Positions 40,961-51,149 of a stretch of DNA of 52,007 nucleotides are shown here, in pieces. The stretch comes from Candidatus Omnitrophota bacterium (lineage in GTDB: Bacteria; Omnitrophota; Gorgyraeia; Velamenicoccales; Velamenicoccaceae): NCBI GenBank assembly GCA_016235185.1, contig JACRLT010000007.1, positions 1 to 52,007 of the forward strand, given 5' to 3'. Every line of letters begins with the position of its first letter. The first letter of the stretch is position 1. Made by a program: the position numbers and the translations under genes. A model generated the notes under the pieces. The model did not search any database. It saw nothing but the letters and a program-made list of their open reading frames with translations, and was not told the origin of the DNA.

Positions 40961-41626
40961 CTATCCAAGTATTTTCGTGAAGAAGGCTTTGGTGTTAAAG
41001 CGGTTTTCTTTTTTTCGTAATAGCTTGGAAATGTTAGACTTATGTCGGATGATAGAGAAAATTGCTAATAACGTTAAGAAAGCTGTGATCTCTTTGGAAA
41101 GTTGAAAAAAAATGGCAAGGCCCGGCAGAGTAATGGAACAGATAACAGATGCCAGGGATACAAAGCCCGTTGACAAAAATATGGCTAACCAGAGAAAAAT
41201 AATGATCAAAACAACTCGGGCGAATCCTGCGATAAGTATAGAAAACGCGATAAGTGAGCCCAGGCTTGTAGCTATTCCCTTACCTCCCTTAAATCCCATA
41301 AAGACAGTCCAGTTGTGTCCGGCAACAGCTGTAATGGCGGCAAGGCAGATATAAAGGTCCCTGGAAATAGCCGCATCAACGTTATAAAAAAAACTCTCCG
41401 CGATCAGGACTGTGGCTGTTCCTTTAAGAATATCAATGGATAGGACGATCGTCCCTACGCCTTTGCCCAGTACACGAAAAGCATTGGTCGCGCCTAAATT
41501 GCCCGAGCCGTGCTGGCGCAGGTCGATACCTCTGGCGGCTTTGCCAAAAATATACGCCGTGGGAATCGAGCCTAAAAGATAGCTAACTAATAGGCCTATC
41601 AATAGTTTTATGATTGCTGCGTCCAT
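40961..41626 (-). CDS. plsY: Acyl phosphate:glycerol-3-phosphate acyltransferase
   Basis: A membrane enzyme of 221 residues (about five to seven spans) that makes lysophosphatidic acid from acyl phosphate. Motif GSGNLGATNAFRVLGK and the late AGHNWTVFMGFKGGKGIAT are the PlsY signatures. It overlaps the end of pgsA. ATG at 41626 is preferred over an upstream TTG. plsX is not in the window. Confidence 0.93.
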   Translation of the reverse strand: MDAAIIKLLIGLLVSYLLGSIPTAYIFGKAARGIDLRQHGSGNLGATNAFRVLGKGVGTIVLSIDILKGTATVLIAESFFYNVDAAISRDLYICLAAITAVAGHNWTVFMGFKGGKGIATSLGSLIAFSILIAGFARVVLIIIFLWLAIFLSTGFVSLASVICSITLPGLAIFFQLSKEITAFLTLLAIFSIIRHKSNISKLLRKKENRFNTKAFFTKILG

Positions 41627-42176
41627 AATCAAGGGAGTTGATAGTGTTTATGCCTTTGCGTGCATAATCAATTCCGGAAATAACTGTAAAAATCGAAGCT
41701 ACCCACCACAGGAAGACAGAAAAATTCAATTCTAGAATGACGGCGATAATGGTGATCATCTGAAAAAACGTCGTAAGTTTTCCCCACCATGTAGGCTTTA
41801 TCTGAATGTCGTCACGTATTGTCAGGATGATGCCGCTGCCTACAAGTATGATAACGTCACGGCTGATCACGACCAAAAGCACCCACAACGGTAACACTAC
41901 AGAGAAATACTCTTTGCTTATGTGGTAGGTGAAGATAAAGGCCGTGATCAAGAGCGCTTTGTCCGCCAGAGGGTCGAGGATGGCGCCTGCTTTTGTTTTT
42001 TGTCTTTTAGTGCGGGCTATATAGCCGTCAACGGCATCAGAAACTATGGCTAACAGAAATATGGCCAAGGCCGCATATTTCAGATAAGATTTCTCCGGCG
42101 TGTAAAAAATAAGGCAGGCGATGAAAAATGGGATGCTGATGATCCGAAATAGCGTGATTTTATTTGCAAACGTCAT
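41583..42176 (-). CDS. pgsA: CDP-diacylglycerol-glycerol-3-phosphate 3-phosphatidyltransferase
   Basis: Makes phosphatidylglycerol phosphate. The CDP-alcohol phosphotransferase motif reads DAVDGYIARTKRQKTKAGAI ending LDPLADK, with the expected Asp spacing. At 197 residues with about four to five spans it is normal. It overlaps plsY by 44 nt, so both phospholipid genes are co-translated. Confidence 0.93.
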   Translation of the reverse strand: MTFANKITLFRIISIPFFIACLIFYTPEKSYLKYAALAIFLLAIVSDAVDGYIARTKRQKTKAGAILDPLADKALLITAFIFTYHISKEYFSVVLPLWVLLVVISRDVIILVGSGIILTIRDDIQIKPTWWGKLTTFFQMITIIAVILELNFSVFLWWVASIFTVISGIDYARKGINTINSLDYGRSNHKTIDRPIS

Positions 42177-42190
42177 GTTTTGGTTTACCA

Positions 42191-42233
42191 GTTTGCCTGT
42201 TTGCCTGTTTGCCGGTTTTTACCGGAAAACCGG
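42191..42233. repeat. Three tandem 8-mers and a hairpin between lepB and pgsA
   Basis: GTTTGCCT occurs at 42191 and 42199, and GTTTGCCG at 42207. They run into the CCGGTTTT/AAAACCGG hairpin (42212-42233, loop TACCGG). On the minus strand no proper T-run follows, so a terminator role is doubtful. Confidence 0.55.
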
Positions 42234-42239
42234 TTGGCC

Positions 42240-42827
42240 TCATTTTAAGAGTCTTATCCTATTAAGCGGCCAGTAGATCATGACCGCTTTTCCTATCAAG
42301 TACTTAGCATCTAAGTATCCCCAGTAGCGAGAGTCTTTTGAAGAGGCGCTGTTGTCTCCTAAAACAAAAAATGAATCTTGCGGGATCTTTATTGCTTTGC
42401 CCTCTTGGCCGAATTCGCCGCGGTTGTAATAGTATATTTTGTTCACAGGCTGTTTTTTTAGGGGAGATTTATTAAGCCATATCTCGCCGTTTTTTATCTC
42501 TATTTCATCGCCGGGTGTGCCGATGCAGCGTTTGATAAATGCCCTCTTTGTCTCTTCTGGGTAATTAAAGACGATGATATCTCCGGTTTGCGGATCTTTG
42601 AATTTCGCCACGCTTTTAAATGTAAAAGGTATCCTTAAGCCGTAAATATAGCGGACAACGAGTATCCTGTCTCCCGGCATAAGAGTAGGTTCCATGGAGC
42701 CCGTAGGGATCTTGAAAGGCTGGACGATAAAAGACCGGATGATCAGCGCCAGGATAACTGCAGTGCCTATGGTCTCAAAAGTTTCTTTAAAGAAAGCCTT
42801 CTTTTTTGTGTCTAACTTGATGAACAT
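42240..42827 (-). CDS. lepB: Signal peptidase I
   Basis: Cleaves signal peptides. One N-terminal span (about 16-34), then the catalytic Ser S44 in PTGSMEPTLMPGD, the general base K99 in FIKRCIGTPGD, and GDNSASSKDSRYWG. At 195 residues it is the compact form. The start has GGAGAAAACTC. It follows lepA by 13 bases, as in many bacteria. Confidence 0.95.
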   Translation of the reverse strand: MFIKLDTKKKAFFKETFETIGTAVILALIIRSFIVQPFKIPTGSMEPTLMPGDRILVVRYIYGLRIPFTFKSVAKFKDPQTGDIIVFNYPEETKRAFIKRCIGTPGDEIEIKNGEIWLNKSPLKKQPVNKIYYYNRGEFGQEGKAIKIPQDSFFVLGDNSASSKDSRYWGYLDAKYLIGKAVMIYWPLNRIRLLK

Positions 42828-42840
42828 GAGTTTTCTCCGG

Positions 42841-44634
42841 TTATATTTTAAGTGCTGCCAGAAACGCCTCTTGTGGTATTTCTACGCTGCCGACCTGCTT
42901 GAGCCTCTTTTTTCCTTCTTTTTGTTTTTCCCAGAGTTTTCTTTTACGGGTGATGTCTCCCCCGTAACATTTGGCAGTTACGTTTTTTCCAACGGGCCTT
43001 ATCTTTTCAGAGGCGAGTATTGTCCCGCCGATAGCGGCCTGCAGGCTGATGAGGAATAATTGTCTCGGGATAAGCTCCCGCAGTTTTTCAACGAGCATGC
43101 GGCCTTTTGATTGGGCCTTATCTTTATATATAAGGCAAGAAAACGCGTCGCAAATTTTGCCATTGATAAGGATGTCTAGTTTGACCAGTTTTGTTGGTTT
43201 GTACCTCTGGAATTCATAGTCAAGCGAGCCGTAGCCGCGCGTAACTGATTTTATCTTGTCGTAGAAGTCTACGATGATCTCGGCTAAAGGCATCTCGAAT
43301 ACGATCTTTACCCTGTCTTCTCCCAGGTAGTCATTAGCGACGAACTCTCCCCTTCTTTGCTTGGTGAGCTCGCATACTTCTTCAATGGAGTTAGTCGGTA
43401 CGATCATGAAGACGCGCACGAAAGGTTCCTCGGCTAGTTCAATGTCAGGGGGCTCCGGTAGGTCTGCTGGGTTATCGATCTCCATTACCTCGTTCTTTCG
43501 TGTTGTAATGCGATAGACGACGTTAGGGGTGGTAAGAACTAGATTCAGGTTGTATTCTCTTTCCAATCTTTCCTGTATGATCTCCATATGCAGCAGTCCT
43601 AAAAAGCCGCAGCGAAAACCATATCCAAAGGATTGCGAAGTCTCCGGTTCGAAAACAAATGAGGAATCATTGAGGCTAAGTTTTTCCATTGCGATCTTTA
43701 GATCCGGGAAGTCTTTTGAGTTGACCGGATAAATGCCGCAGAACACTAGAGGTTTTACCTTTTTGTATCCAGGCAAAGCCGCTGCAGCGCGAGTAGCGGT
43801 AAGTGTCACGGTATCCCCTATCATTATCTCCTTGGGGTCGCGGATATTGGCCGTGATATAGCCTACCTCTCCGGAAGTAAGTTCATCTACTTTCACCATT
43901 GCGGGCTTGAAAATACCTATTTCTTCCACTGTGTAAACCTCACCGGCTTGCATCATAGTGATATTGTCTCCCACTCTCAATTCACCGTTAAAAAGCCTGA
44001 CATATATGATCACACCCTTATAGATGTCGAATGTCGAGTCAAAAATTAGCGCCTGCAGCGGGTTTACTTTTGCGCCGGCAGGAGCGGGGACTGTTCTGAC
44101 AACGTGTTCTAATATCTCTTTTATCCCTATGCCTTCCTTGGCAGATGCTAACAGTATCTCGCTGTCCTCCATCCTTAAGATAACCCGTATCTGTTCCTTA
44201 ACACGCTCGATATCAATACCGGCTATATCTATTTTATTAATGACAGGAATGATCTTTAAGTTGTGTTCACGAGCAAGAAAAAAATTAGCTACGGTCTGGG
44301 CCTCGATGCCTTGCGATGCGTCAACTAAAAGAAGGGCGCCTTCGCAGGCCGCCAGGGATTTTGAAACTTCATAAGTAAAATCCACATGTCCGGGCGTGTC
44401 GATAAGGTTTAACGTATACTCAAACTTGTCCTGCGCCGGATATTTAAGCGTTACCGCAGAGGCCTTGATGGTAATGCCTCTTTCCTGCTCGATATCCATA
44501 TCGTCTAGAAGCTGATTGTGGAAGCTGCGCTTGTCGATAGCACCGGTAAATTCAAGTATGCGGTCTGCCAGTGTGGATTTGCCGTGGTCTATATGCGCGA
44601 TGATGGAAAAATTGCGGATAAGCTGTTGGTTCAT
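42841..44634 (-). CDS. lepA: Elongation factor 4 (LepA)
   Basis: A translational GTPase of 597 residues. AHIDHGKSTLADRILEF is the P-loop, DTPGHVDF is G3 and NKIDI is G4. The C-terminal LepA-specific domain has KRKLWEKQKEGKKRLKQVG. It overlaps cmk (ATGA) and lies before lepB. Confidence 0.97.
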   Translation of the reverse strand: MNQQLIRNFSIIAHIDHGKSTLADRILEFTGAIDKRSFHNQLLDDMDIEQERGITIKASAVTLKYPAQDKFEYTLNLIDTPGHVDFTYEVSKSLAACEGALLLVDASQGIEAQTVANFFLAREHNLKIIPVINKIDIAGIDIERVKEQIRVILRMEDSEILLASAKEGIGIKEILEHVVRTVPAPAGAKVNPLQALIFDSTFDIYKGVIIYVRLFNGELRVGDNITMMQAGEVYTVEEIGIFKPAMVKVDELTSGEVGYITANIRDPKEIMIGDTVTLTATRAAAALPGYKKVKPLVFCGIYPVNSKDFPDLKIAMEKLSLNDSSFVFEPETSQSFGYGFRCGFLGLLHMEIIQERLEREYNLNLVLTTPNVVYRITTRKNEVMEIDNPADLPEPPDIELAEEPFVRVFMIVPTNSIEEVCELTKQRRGEFVANDYLGEDRVKIVFEMPLAEIIVDFYDKIKSVTRGYGSLDYEFQRYKPTKLVKLDILINGKICDAFSCLIYKDKAQSKGRMLVEKLRELIPRQLFLISLQAAIGGTILASEKIRPVGKNVTAKCYGGDITRKRKLWEKQKEGKKRLKQVGSVEIPQEAFLAALKI

Positions 44635-45308
44635 GGTTTGTTTATTTCTTCTATGACGCGGTTGACGACCTCGTCTATTGATAACTTTGTGGTGTCTATA
44701 TAGACCGCGTCTTTTGCGCGTCTTAGCGGAGCATGCTCGCGCGTTGAATCGATCCTGTCCCTTTTCTCAATGTTTATTTTGACGTTTGATTCTTCGACAG
44801 GCATATTTTTTTCCTTCATCTCAAGATAGCGGCGCCTGATGCGCTCATCCGGGTCCGCATCAAGATAAAATTTTTTATAGGCATCCGGGAATACTACGGT
44901 CGTTATGTCGCGGCCTTCCAGGATCGATCTTTTGCCTTGCGCCAGCCTTCTCTGTAAAGTGACCATATGCTCTCTGACTTCTTTTATTTTGGCGATTGAC
45001 GAGACTTCATCGGTGATGTATGGTTTGCGGATCTCCTCTGAAACATCGCGGCCTTCGAGTAAGACTGTAAGTTGACCTGTTTTTGCGTCATAACGAAGGT
45101 CGATGTCTATTGTTTTTGCGAGTTCTGCGATATTCCCTTCGTCTCTAAAGTCGACATTGGCTTTTTTTGCCTTTAGGGCTAAAGCGCGGTACATCGCCCC
45201 TGTGTCGATATAGGAAAGCCCTAATTTTTTTGCGACGAGTTTGGCAATGGTACTTTTGCCTGAACCGGCAGGGCCGTCAATGGCGATAATAGGTTTTAGG
45301 GCCGTCAT
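44631..45308 (-). CDS. cmk: Cytidylate kinase
   Basis: Phosphorylates (d)CMP. P-loop GPAGSGKSTIAKLVAKKLG, YIDTGAMYRA, LEGRDITTVVFPDA and the lid R residues in DSTREHAPLRRAKDA. 225 residues. Overlaps on both sides (ATGA). Between tyrA and lepA, as in Omnitrophota-type gene order. Confidence 0.95.
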   Translation of the reverse strand: MTALKPIIAIDGPAGSGKSTIAKLVAKKLGLSYIDTGAMYRALALKAKKANVDFRDEGNIAELAKTIDIDLRYDAKTGQLTVLLEGRDVSEEIRKPYITDEVSSIAKIKEVREHMVTLQRRLAQGKRSILEGRDITTVVFPDAYKKFYLDADPDERIRRRYLEMKEKNMPVEESNVKINIEKRDRIDSTREHAPLRRAKDAVYIDTTKLSIDEVVNRVIEEINKP

Positions 45309-46141
45309 GGATCTTGTGTAATGCGGCTTCTTATATCTGCGGCATTTTTTAGGAACAGAAGAAGTTTCTGCCTATTATCCTGGGCGAGGGCCTTTTTAAA
45401 TTCGCTTAAGGATCTTTCAAACAAGCGTATAGCCTTTAGCATGTTATTTTTATTTGATGTAAAAATATCAAGCCAGACATCCGGGTTAGACATAGCTATG
45501 CGCGTTGTGTCTTTAAGGCCGCCTGCGCAAAATTTCAGGTATGCTTGCGGGATGGCGTATATTAACGAAAAAGCTGCAGCATGTGGAAGGTGGCTGGTAA
45601 AGGATAGGATGTTGTCATGTTCCTGTGGGCTTAACATGACCGCGTGAGCCCCAAGGTGTTTCCAGAATAAAGCTATGCGTTTGGTGGAAGTCGACGCCTC
45701 TTTGCCTGTTGGCGTCAGTATGCATATGGAGCCCGAAAAGAGTCCATGCCTGGCATAAGTGATACCGCTTTGCTCGGAGCCTGCCAAGGGATGCGAGCCT
45801 ACGAAGTTTAATCCGCGCGCAGCCTTGACGATCTCCTGTTTCGTGCTGCCTGTGTCCGTGATCAGGATATTTTTAGCGCCAAATTTTTTTATAAGTTTTA
45901 ATTTTTTGATGATATCGCTTACCGGCGAACAGAGAATTACCAGATCACTTTCTTCTATACACCTTTTAAGATCGCAGGTGCCACGGTCGATCACGCCCAT
46001 TCTAACCGCGGATGCGATCTTTTTCTTATTTCTAAAAAATCCGATGACCTCCTGGGCCAGACCTTTCTTTTTTACAGCCAGGCCAATAGAGCCGCCCAGC
46101 AATCCTACTCCGACAATGGTGATCTTGTTGAAAAGTTTCAT
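45305..46141 (-). CDS. tyrA: Prephenate dehydrogenase
   Basis: Oxidises prephenate to 4-hydroxyphenylpyruvate in tyrosine synthesis. The NAD fold begins ITIVGVGLLGGSIGLAVKKK; LVILCSPVSDI and GSHPLAGSEQSG follow. 278 residues, with no ACT domain visible. Starts behind AAGG, 10 bases after aroF's stop. Confidence 0.93.
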   Translation of the reverse strand: MKLFNKITIVGVGLLGGSIGLAVKKKGLAQEVIGFFRNKKKIASAVRMGVIDRGTCDLKRCIEESDLVILCSPVSDIIKKLKLIKKFGAKNILITDTGSTKQEIVKAARGLNFVGSHPLAGSEQSGITYARHGLFSGSICILTPTGKEASTSTKRIALFWKHLGAHAVMLSPQEHDNILSFTSHLPHAAAFSLIYAIPQAYLKFCAGGLKDTTRIAMSNPDVWLDIFTSNKNNMLKAIRLFERSLSEFKKALAQDNRQKLLLFLKNAADIRSRITQDP

Positions 46142-46151
46142 TACAAGTACC

Positions 46152-47168
46152 TTATATTTCTCTGTGTATAGCCAGGGCGATTTTTTCTAATTCATTCATA
46201 AGTTGAGTAAGTTTTTCCGGGAGCAGTGATTGAGCGCCGTCAGACAGGGCTTCTTCCGGTTTTGTGTGGACTTCAATGATCAGGCCGTCTGCGCCGGCAG
46301 CGACCGCTGCTTTTGCCAATGGGCCTACAAGGGACCACTTCCCTGCCGCGTGGCTGGGGTCTACGATGATAGGCAAATGCGATAGTTGTTTGACAACAGG
46401 TATGGCGCTTAAGTCAAGGGTATTGCGGGTGGAGTCTTCAAAGGTCCTTATACCGCGTTCGCACAGGATGACATTATGATTACCTTCGGACATTATGTAC
46501 TCGGCTGACATAAGGAGTTCCTTAACAGTAGACGAAGGGCCGCGTTTTAAAAGTACCGGTTTTTTTGTCATGCCGACTTCTTTCAGGAGGCTGAAGTTTT
46601 GCATGTTCCTCGCCCCTATCTGGAGTATATCCGCGTATTCGGCTACCAGCCCGACATGCCTGGGATCCATTACTTCTGTCACTGTCGGTAAGCTTAATTT
46701 TTTGCTTACGCGGTGCAGGATCTTTAATCCCTGTTCTCCTAATCCCTGAAATGCATACGGAGATGTACGGGGTTTGAAGGCCCCGCCGCGAAGTACAGAG
46801 GCGCCTGCGAACTTAACCTCTTCACCGATCTCAAGCAGTAGTTCTTCGTTCTCTATGGCACATGGGCCGGCAAAAAGAATGATCTTTTTTGTGCCGATCT
46901 TCAGGTGTTCGGTTATGCTGATGACCGAGTTTTCTTTTTGAAATTCACGCGAGACCAGTTTGTACGGGGCAAGGACAGGTATGACGTTTTCTACCCCGGG
47001 AAAAGCCTCTAATGGCACGGCGCGCAGGGCATCCTCGGGCCCGATGAGGCCTATGATCGTTCTTTCCGTACCTTTAGAAATGTGGGGTTTTAATCCCAGT
47101 TTTTGCGCGCGGTCAACTATATGGTTTATGTCAGCTTCTGTTGCATCCGGCCTCAAGACAATGATCAT
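46152..47168 (-). CDS. aroF: 3-deoxy-7-phosphoheptulonate synthase (AroF-like, type I beta)
   Basis: The first shikimate step. An N-terminal ferredoxin-like regulatory domain (about 1-70, [20 protein letters not shown]) precedes the barrel ([56 protein letters not shown]). This layout is the Thermotoga-like type with feedback control through the N-terminal domain. ATGA with hisC. Confidence 0.95.
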   Translation of the reverse strand: MIIVLRPDATEADINHIVDRAQKLGLKPHISKGTERTIIGLIGPEDALRAVPLEAFPGVENVIPVLAPYKLVSREFQKENSVISITEHLKIGTKKIILFAGPCAIENEELLLEIGEEVKFAGASVLRGGAFKPRTSPYAFQGLGEQGLKILHRVSKKLSLPTVTEVMDPRHVGLVAEYADILQIGARNMQNFSLLKEVGMTKKPVLLKRGPSSTVKELLMSAEYIMSEGNHNVILCERGIRTFEDSTRNTLDLSAIPVVKQLSHLPIIVDPSHAAGKWSLVGPLAKAAVAAGADGLIIEVHTKPEEALSDGAQSLLPEKLTQLMNELEKIALAIHREI

Positions 47169-48247
47169 AATTCCTCCAAAGCTTTGATCAGTTTTAAATT
47201 TTCTTTTCTTGTACCCACGGTGATGCGTGCATAGTTATTGAGGCCATACTGGCTCATCTCCCGTATGATGACGCCTTTTTCTAATAATTTACGGAAGACT
47301 TTTTGCGTATCGGCATTCATCCGGACAAAGATAAAATTGGCGGCGCTCTTTTTAAACCAGATCCCAAATTTCAGGAATGTAGTATAAAGAAACTTTTTTT
47401 CTTTTGCTACGCAACTTCGGGTTTTTTTCACAAAGCTTTTGTCGTCAAGCGCGGCGCCTGCTGCTGCCTGCGCAAGCGAATTTACGTTAAACGGCTGGCG
47501 CACGCGTTGGGCATATTCTATAAATTTTTCTTGGGCTATCATGTAACCTATGCGCAGGCCTGCCAGGCCGTAAATTTTAGAGAATGTCCTAAGTATTGCG
47601 ATGTTCTTTTTATTGATCAAAGGAATGAGGTTTGGAAAATCATCTTCTGTTACGAATTCTATGTAGGCCTCATCGAATACCACAAGGATATCTTTGGGGA
47701 TATCGTTCAAAAAGCCGGTAACTTTTTGAGCATTGACGTATGTCCCTGTAGGATTATTGGGGTTAGCGATGAAAATAACTTTCGTATTTTTTGTTATCGC
47801 GGCTTTTATGGCGTCAAGGTCGAACGTAAAATCGCGCAATGGCACGCATTTGACTGTAAATCCCATGATCTCACCGCAGATCTTATATTCGACAAAAGTG
47901 GTATCGCTTGTCACTATCTCGGCGCCTGGGTTTTTTATGGTCTTTAAAATGATGTCGATAAGCTCATCCGAGCCGTTCCCGAAGATAAGATTCTCTTTTT
48001 TCACACCCAAAGCCTTGGCCAGTTTCCCTTTTAAATAAGAGCAGGTCCCTTCGGGGTAGCGGTTGAGGGATTTTAGGTTTTTTTGTATCGCTTTTATAGC
48101 TTTTGGCGATGGCCCAAGAGGATTTTCGTTAGAGGCCAGCTTGACAACGCCTTTTAATCCCAGCTCGCGCTCGACTTCTTCGATGGGCTTACCCGGTTTG
48201 TAGGCTTCGATGTTTAAAATATCTTTTCTGATCAGATAGGATTGCAT
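47165..48247 (-). CDS. hisC: Histidinol-phosphate aminotransferase
   Basis: A PLP-dependent class I/II aminotransferase of 360 residues; [32 protein letters not shown] and the PLP lysine in [18 protein letters not shown] are clear. Its place between aroF and pheA suggests it may act on aromatic keto acids rather than, or as well as, histidinol phosphate. The ATG at 48247 lies 2 bases after the pheA stop. Confidence 0.92.
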   Translation of the reverse strand: MQSYLIRKDILNIEAYKPGKPIEEVERELGLKGVVKLASNENPLGPSPKAIKAIQKNLKSLNRYPEGTCSYLKGKLAKALGVKKENLIFGNGSDELIDIILKTIKNPGAEIVTSDTTFVEYKICGEIMGFTVKCVPLRDFTFDLDAIKAAITKNTKVIFIANPNNPTGTYVNAQKVTGFLNDIPKDILVVFDEAYIEFVTEDDFPNLIPLINKKNIAILRTFSKIYGLAGLRIGYMIAQEKFIEYAQRVRQPFNVNSLAQAAAGAALDDKSFVKKTRSCVAKEKKFLYTTFLKFGIWFKKSAANFIFVRMNADTQKVFRKLLEKGVIIREMSQYGLNNYARITVGTRKENLKLIKALEEL

Positions 48248-48248
48248 G

Positions 48249-49310
48249 TTATTCACTTAAAGGGTATGATCCCAATACTTTCAAAAATTTACACTTTTCT
48301 TCCAGTTCATCAAGCGCCTTTTTTACGTTTTTGTCGGCTACATGGCCGATGAGGTCTACGAAGAAGAAATAATCCCATGCCCTCCTCTTGGAAGGCCTGG
48401 ATTCTATTTTGGTCAAATTGATCCTGTATTTTTTAAAAGGCACAAGCATATCATGAAGCGCGCCGACCTTATCTTTTATAGAGAATACTATGGACGTCTT
48501 GTCATATTTTGTAGCTTGTGCTTCGAATTTGCCGATTACCAAGAAGCGCGTAATGTTATGCGGGCTATCCTCTATGTCGCTTGCCACAATTTTTAGGCCG
48601 TAAACTTTTGCTGCCAAAAGCGATGCTATGCAGGCCGAATTTTTTTCAGTTAACGCTATCTGCGCGGCCCGTGTAGTGCTTGAAACTTCTATTAATTTCG
48701 CTTGTGGCAGGTTAGATTCCAGCCAAAGACGGCACTGCCCGAATACTTGAGGGTTGGAGTATATGCGCCTGATATCTTTTTTAGCGCAGCGAGCTAAAAG
48801 GTTGTGTGAGATGTCGAGCATGATCTGCGAACAGATCTTTAAGTCCGAGTCGACCAACATATCCAACGTGTGCGAGATCGCCCCTTCAATCGAGTTTTCA
48901 ATAGGCACAACGCCGTAGTCGGCGTTGTCCTTTTCCACCTCGGAAAAGACATCCCCTATTGTGTTGCAAGCAAGATAGTTCACGGACGATCCGAATTTCT
49001 TTATAGCCGCTTGATGGGAAAATGTCGCTTGCGGCCCCATGTATGCGATGACTATGGGTTTTTCCAAAGATAAAGCCGCAGACATTACCTCTCTATAGAT
49101 CGCCTTCAGGCAATCGTTTTTAAGCGGCCCCTTGTTTATCTTTGAGATCTTTTCAAGTATCTCTTTTTCCCTTGCAGGCGCGTAGATAGATTTTTTTTGT
49201 TTATTTTTCAGCTTGCCGATCTCAAGGATCTTTTCTGCCCTGCTGTTAAGAAGGTTAACGATCTTTTTATCAAGGCCGTCAATTATATTACGGATCTTGT
49301 TGATCTCCAT
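48249..49310 (-). CDS. pheA: Bifunctional chorismate mutase/prephenate dehydratase
   Basis: 353 residues: chorismate mutase helices (about 1-85, IDGLDKKIVNLLNSRAEKI), prephenate dehydratase (about 90-270, with the catalytic TRF in HNITRFLVIG), and an ACT domain with the ESRPSKRRAWDYFFFVD signature for phenylalanine binding. Starts at an ATG behind GGAGGG and directly after scpB's stop. Confidence 0.95.
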   Translation of the reverse strand: MEINKIRNIIDGLDKKIVNLLNSRAEKILEIGKLKNKQKKSIYAPAREKEILEKISKINKGPLKNDCLKAIYREVMSAALSLEKPIVIAYMGPQATFSHQAAIKKFGSSVNYLACNTIGDVFSEVEKDNADYGVVPIENSIEGAISHTLDMLVDSDLKICSQIMLDISHNLLARCAKKDIRRIYSNPQVFGQCRLWLESNLPQAKLIEVSSTTRAAQIALTEKNSACIASLLAAKVYGLKIVASDIEDSPHNITRFLVIGKFEAQATKYDKTSIVFSIKDKVGALHDMLVPFKKYRINLTKIESRPSKRRAWDYFFFVDLIGHVADKNVKKALDELEEKCKFLKVLGSYPLSE

Positions 49311-50039
49311 TTATTCTTGCCCTCCAGTTTTTTCTTCGGCTTGCGGTCCGGGATTTTCCTCCGGCTGTTTTTCATCCGCAGGGACTGTATTTTTTTGCAT
49401 TTCTGTCTCGATCTTCCGTTCCTCCTGGAATTTTATTTCTTCTTCCTGGGTCAGCGGGGTGATCTCCGCATCGCCGCTGGCAAGCTTCATATCCAGGACC
49501 ATGTCTTGCTGGGCAAATTCTTCTATCTTGGGCAGTTCATCTAAGGATTTCAGGCCGAAATAATCCAGGAATAAACGCGTGGTGCCGTAGACAAAAGGCC
49601 TGCCTATGACCTCTTTTCTTCCCACTACCCTTATCAGGTTTTTCTCCATGAGGCTTTTGACTACGCCGTCAACGTTAACCCCGCGTATGGCCTCGATATC
49701 AACGCGCGTCACCGGTTGTTTATAAGCAATGATAGCCAAAGTCTCCAAAGACGGCCCGCTCAACTTCTCCGTATTTTTTATTTTATAAAAATTTTTAATG
49801 ATGCCGGCATTATCCGGCGACGTAACCATCTGGTATCCGCCGGCAATTTCAACGATGCGCAAGCCGCTATTCCTCTCTGCGTGCTCTTTTTTTAATGTTT
49901 CGATGATGTCTCGCAGCCTCGAGTGGTCCACATCTTCAAAAAGTTGTTTTAGGTCGTCTATGGTCAGCGGCTTATTGCTGATAAATATGAGCGACTCTAC
50001 CGATGATTTGATCTTTTCAAGTTCTAATGTTTCTTCCAT
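49311..50039 (-). CDS. scpB: Segregation and condensation protein B
   Basis: A winged-helix partner of SMC-ScpA for chromosome segregation. SSVESLIFISNKPLTIDDLK, LRIVEIAGGYQMVTSPD and GPSLETLAIIAYKQPVTRVD with EAIRGVNVDG are diagnostic. The C-terminal about 45 residues are Glu/Gln/Pro-rich and disordered. scpA is not in the window. Overlaps ruvA by 23 nt. Confidence 0.95.
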   Translation of the reverse strand: MEETLELEKIKSSVESLIFISNKPLTIDDLKQLFEDVDHSRLRDIIETLKKEHAERNSGLRIVEIAGGYQMVTSPDNAGIIKNFYKIKNTEKLSGPSLETLAIIAYKQPVTRVDIEAIRGVNVDGVVKSLMEKNLIRVVGRKEVIGRPFVYGTTRLFLDYFGLKSLDELPKIEEFAQQDMVLDMKLASGDAEITPLTQEEEIKFQEERKIETEMQKNTVPADEKQPEENPGPQAEEKTGGQE

Positions 50040-50661
50040 GATCCACCTTCTGTTTATAAACGATGTTCAAAAGTTCTTCCACGTCTTTTATGTGTGGTTG
50101 TTTTTTTAAGGCCAGATTGACCATCTCTTTGGCTTCGTTCTTTTTGTACTGCAGCTGTGCCAGGACTTCGATCGCTTCGTCGATCAGGCATTTTTGCTCG
50201 GCCTTTGGCGCCTTTGCCGTAGAATCCTGCAGAAGGCCGAAGCGCCCGATCTTCCCCTGGAGTTTGGCGATAATCTCTTTGGCGCGTTGTGGCCCTATGC
50301 CGGGCAAAGTTCGCAAGAAGTCGATGTCCGCATCATTGATAGCGGCTGCGATCTCCGAGATCGGCATATTCAGGGCCCGAAGGGCGGCCTTTGGCCCGAT
50401 GCCGGATACGGTGATAAATACTTCAAAAAATTCTTTTTCTATCTCGTTTAAAAAACCGATCAGGACCGGGATGCTGCGCGAAGGTTCAACCTGATGGTAG
50501 TGGTACGTAATGAGTTTTACGTGGCCGTCTTCGGTCAAGTTCTCTTCGATCCTTGATAAAGTGATCACCGGCATAAAGATCTCATAAGAAAAGCCGTTGT
50601 TTTCAAGGATTATTGATTGCGGTTTTTTCTCTATTATTTTTCCCGTAATACGGACTATCAT
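50017..50661 (-). CDS. ruvA: Holliday junction DNA helicase RuvA
   Basis: MIVRITGKIIEKKPQ opens the OB domain; two helix-hairpin-helix motifs follow (FITVSGIGPKAALRAL and LRTLPGIGPQRAKEII), and a C-terminal RuvB-binding domain. 214 residues. Overlaps the ruvC stop (ATGA). ruvB is not next to it; scpB follows. Confidence 0.96.
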   Translation of the reverse strand: MIVRITGKIIEKKPQSIILENNGFSYEIFMPVITLSRIEENLTEDGHVKLITYHYHQVEPSRSIPVLIGFLNEIEKEFFEVFITVSGIGPKAALRALNMPISEIAAAINDADIDFLRTLPGIGPQRAKEIIAKLQGKIGRFGLLQDSTAKAPKAEQKCLIDEAIEVLAQLQYKKNEAKEMVNLALKKQPHIKDVEELLNIVYKQKVDHGRNIRT

Positions 50662-51143
50662 ATCTTTGCCCTTAAAATATAAGCATGCGTTATAGCCAGC
50701 GATATCGCGTCAGTTGTGTCAGCCGGGCCGAAAGACTTTTCTTTAGCGCCGAACGTATATTCGATCATTTTCTGCATTTGAAGTTTTGAGGCATGGCCGC
50801 TGCCGGTAGTCATTTTCTTTACCCGGGTCGCCGGATATTCGAAAAAAGCTATATTTTTCTGCTTTGAAAGCATGCAGATGACACCGCGGGCGTGTCCTAA
50901 GAGAGCCGCAGTCACAGGGTGCTTGTAGTGTGCGTAAAGTTTTTCTAATACCATGGCATCCGGCCTGTATTTGTCCAGGATCGCCGCGAGCTGCGTGTAA
51001 ATTTTGTCCAGACGATCCGGCAAGCCAACAGAAGCGCTGGTTTTGATAAATCCCGAGCTTTTTAAAGCAAAGCCGTTATCCCTGGTTTCTATCAGGCCAT
51101 ATCCTGTTGTATTAAGGCCCGGGTCTATGCCTAAAATGAGCAT
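50658..51143 (-). CDS. ruvC: Holliday junction resolvase RuvC
   Basis: Cleaves Holliday junctions. The catalytic acids are in LGIDPGLNTTGYG (D7), VLEKLYAH (Glu), and late SFGPADTTDAISLAITHA (Asp pair). 161 residues, normal. The ATG has GGGATAAAATGGC before it. It follows yebC by 6 bases. Confidence 0.96.
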   Translation of the reverse strand: MLILGIDPGLNTTGYGLIETRDNGFALKSSGFIKTSASVGLPDRLDKIYTQLAAILDKYRPDAMVLEKLYAHYKHPVTAALLGHARGVICMLSKQKNIAFFEYPATRVKKMTTGSGHASKLQMQKMIEYTFGAKEKSFGPADTTDAISLAITHAYILRAKI

Positions 51144-51149
51144 GCCATT

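Noticed and set aside
42191-42233. Intrinsic terminator between lepB and pgsA
   Set aside because: A hairpin exists, but no T-run follows on the minus strand.
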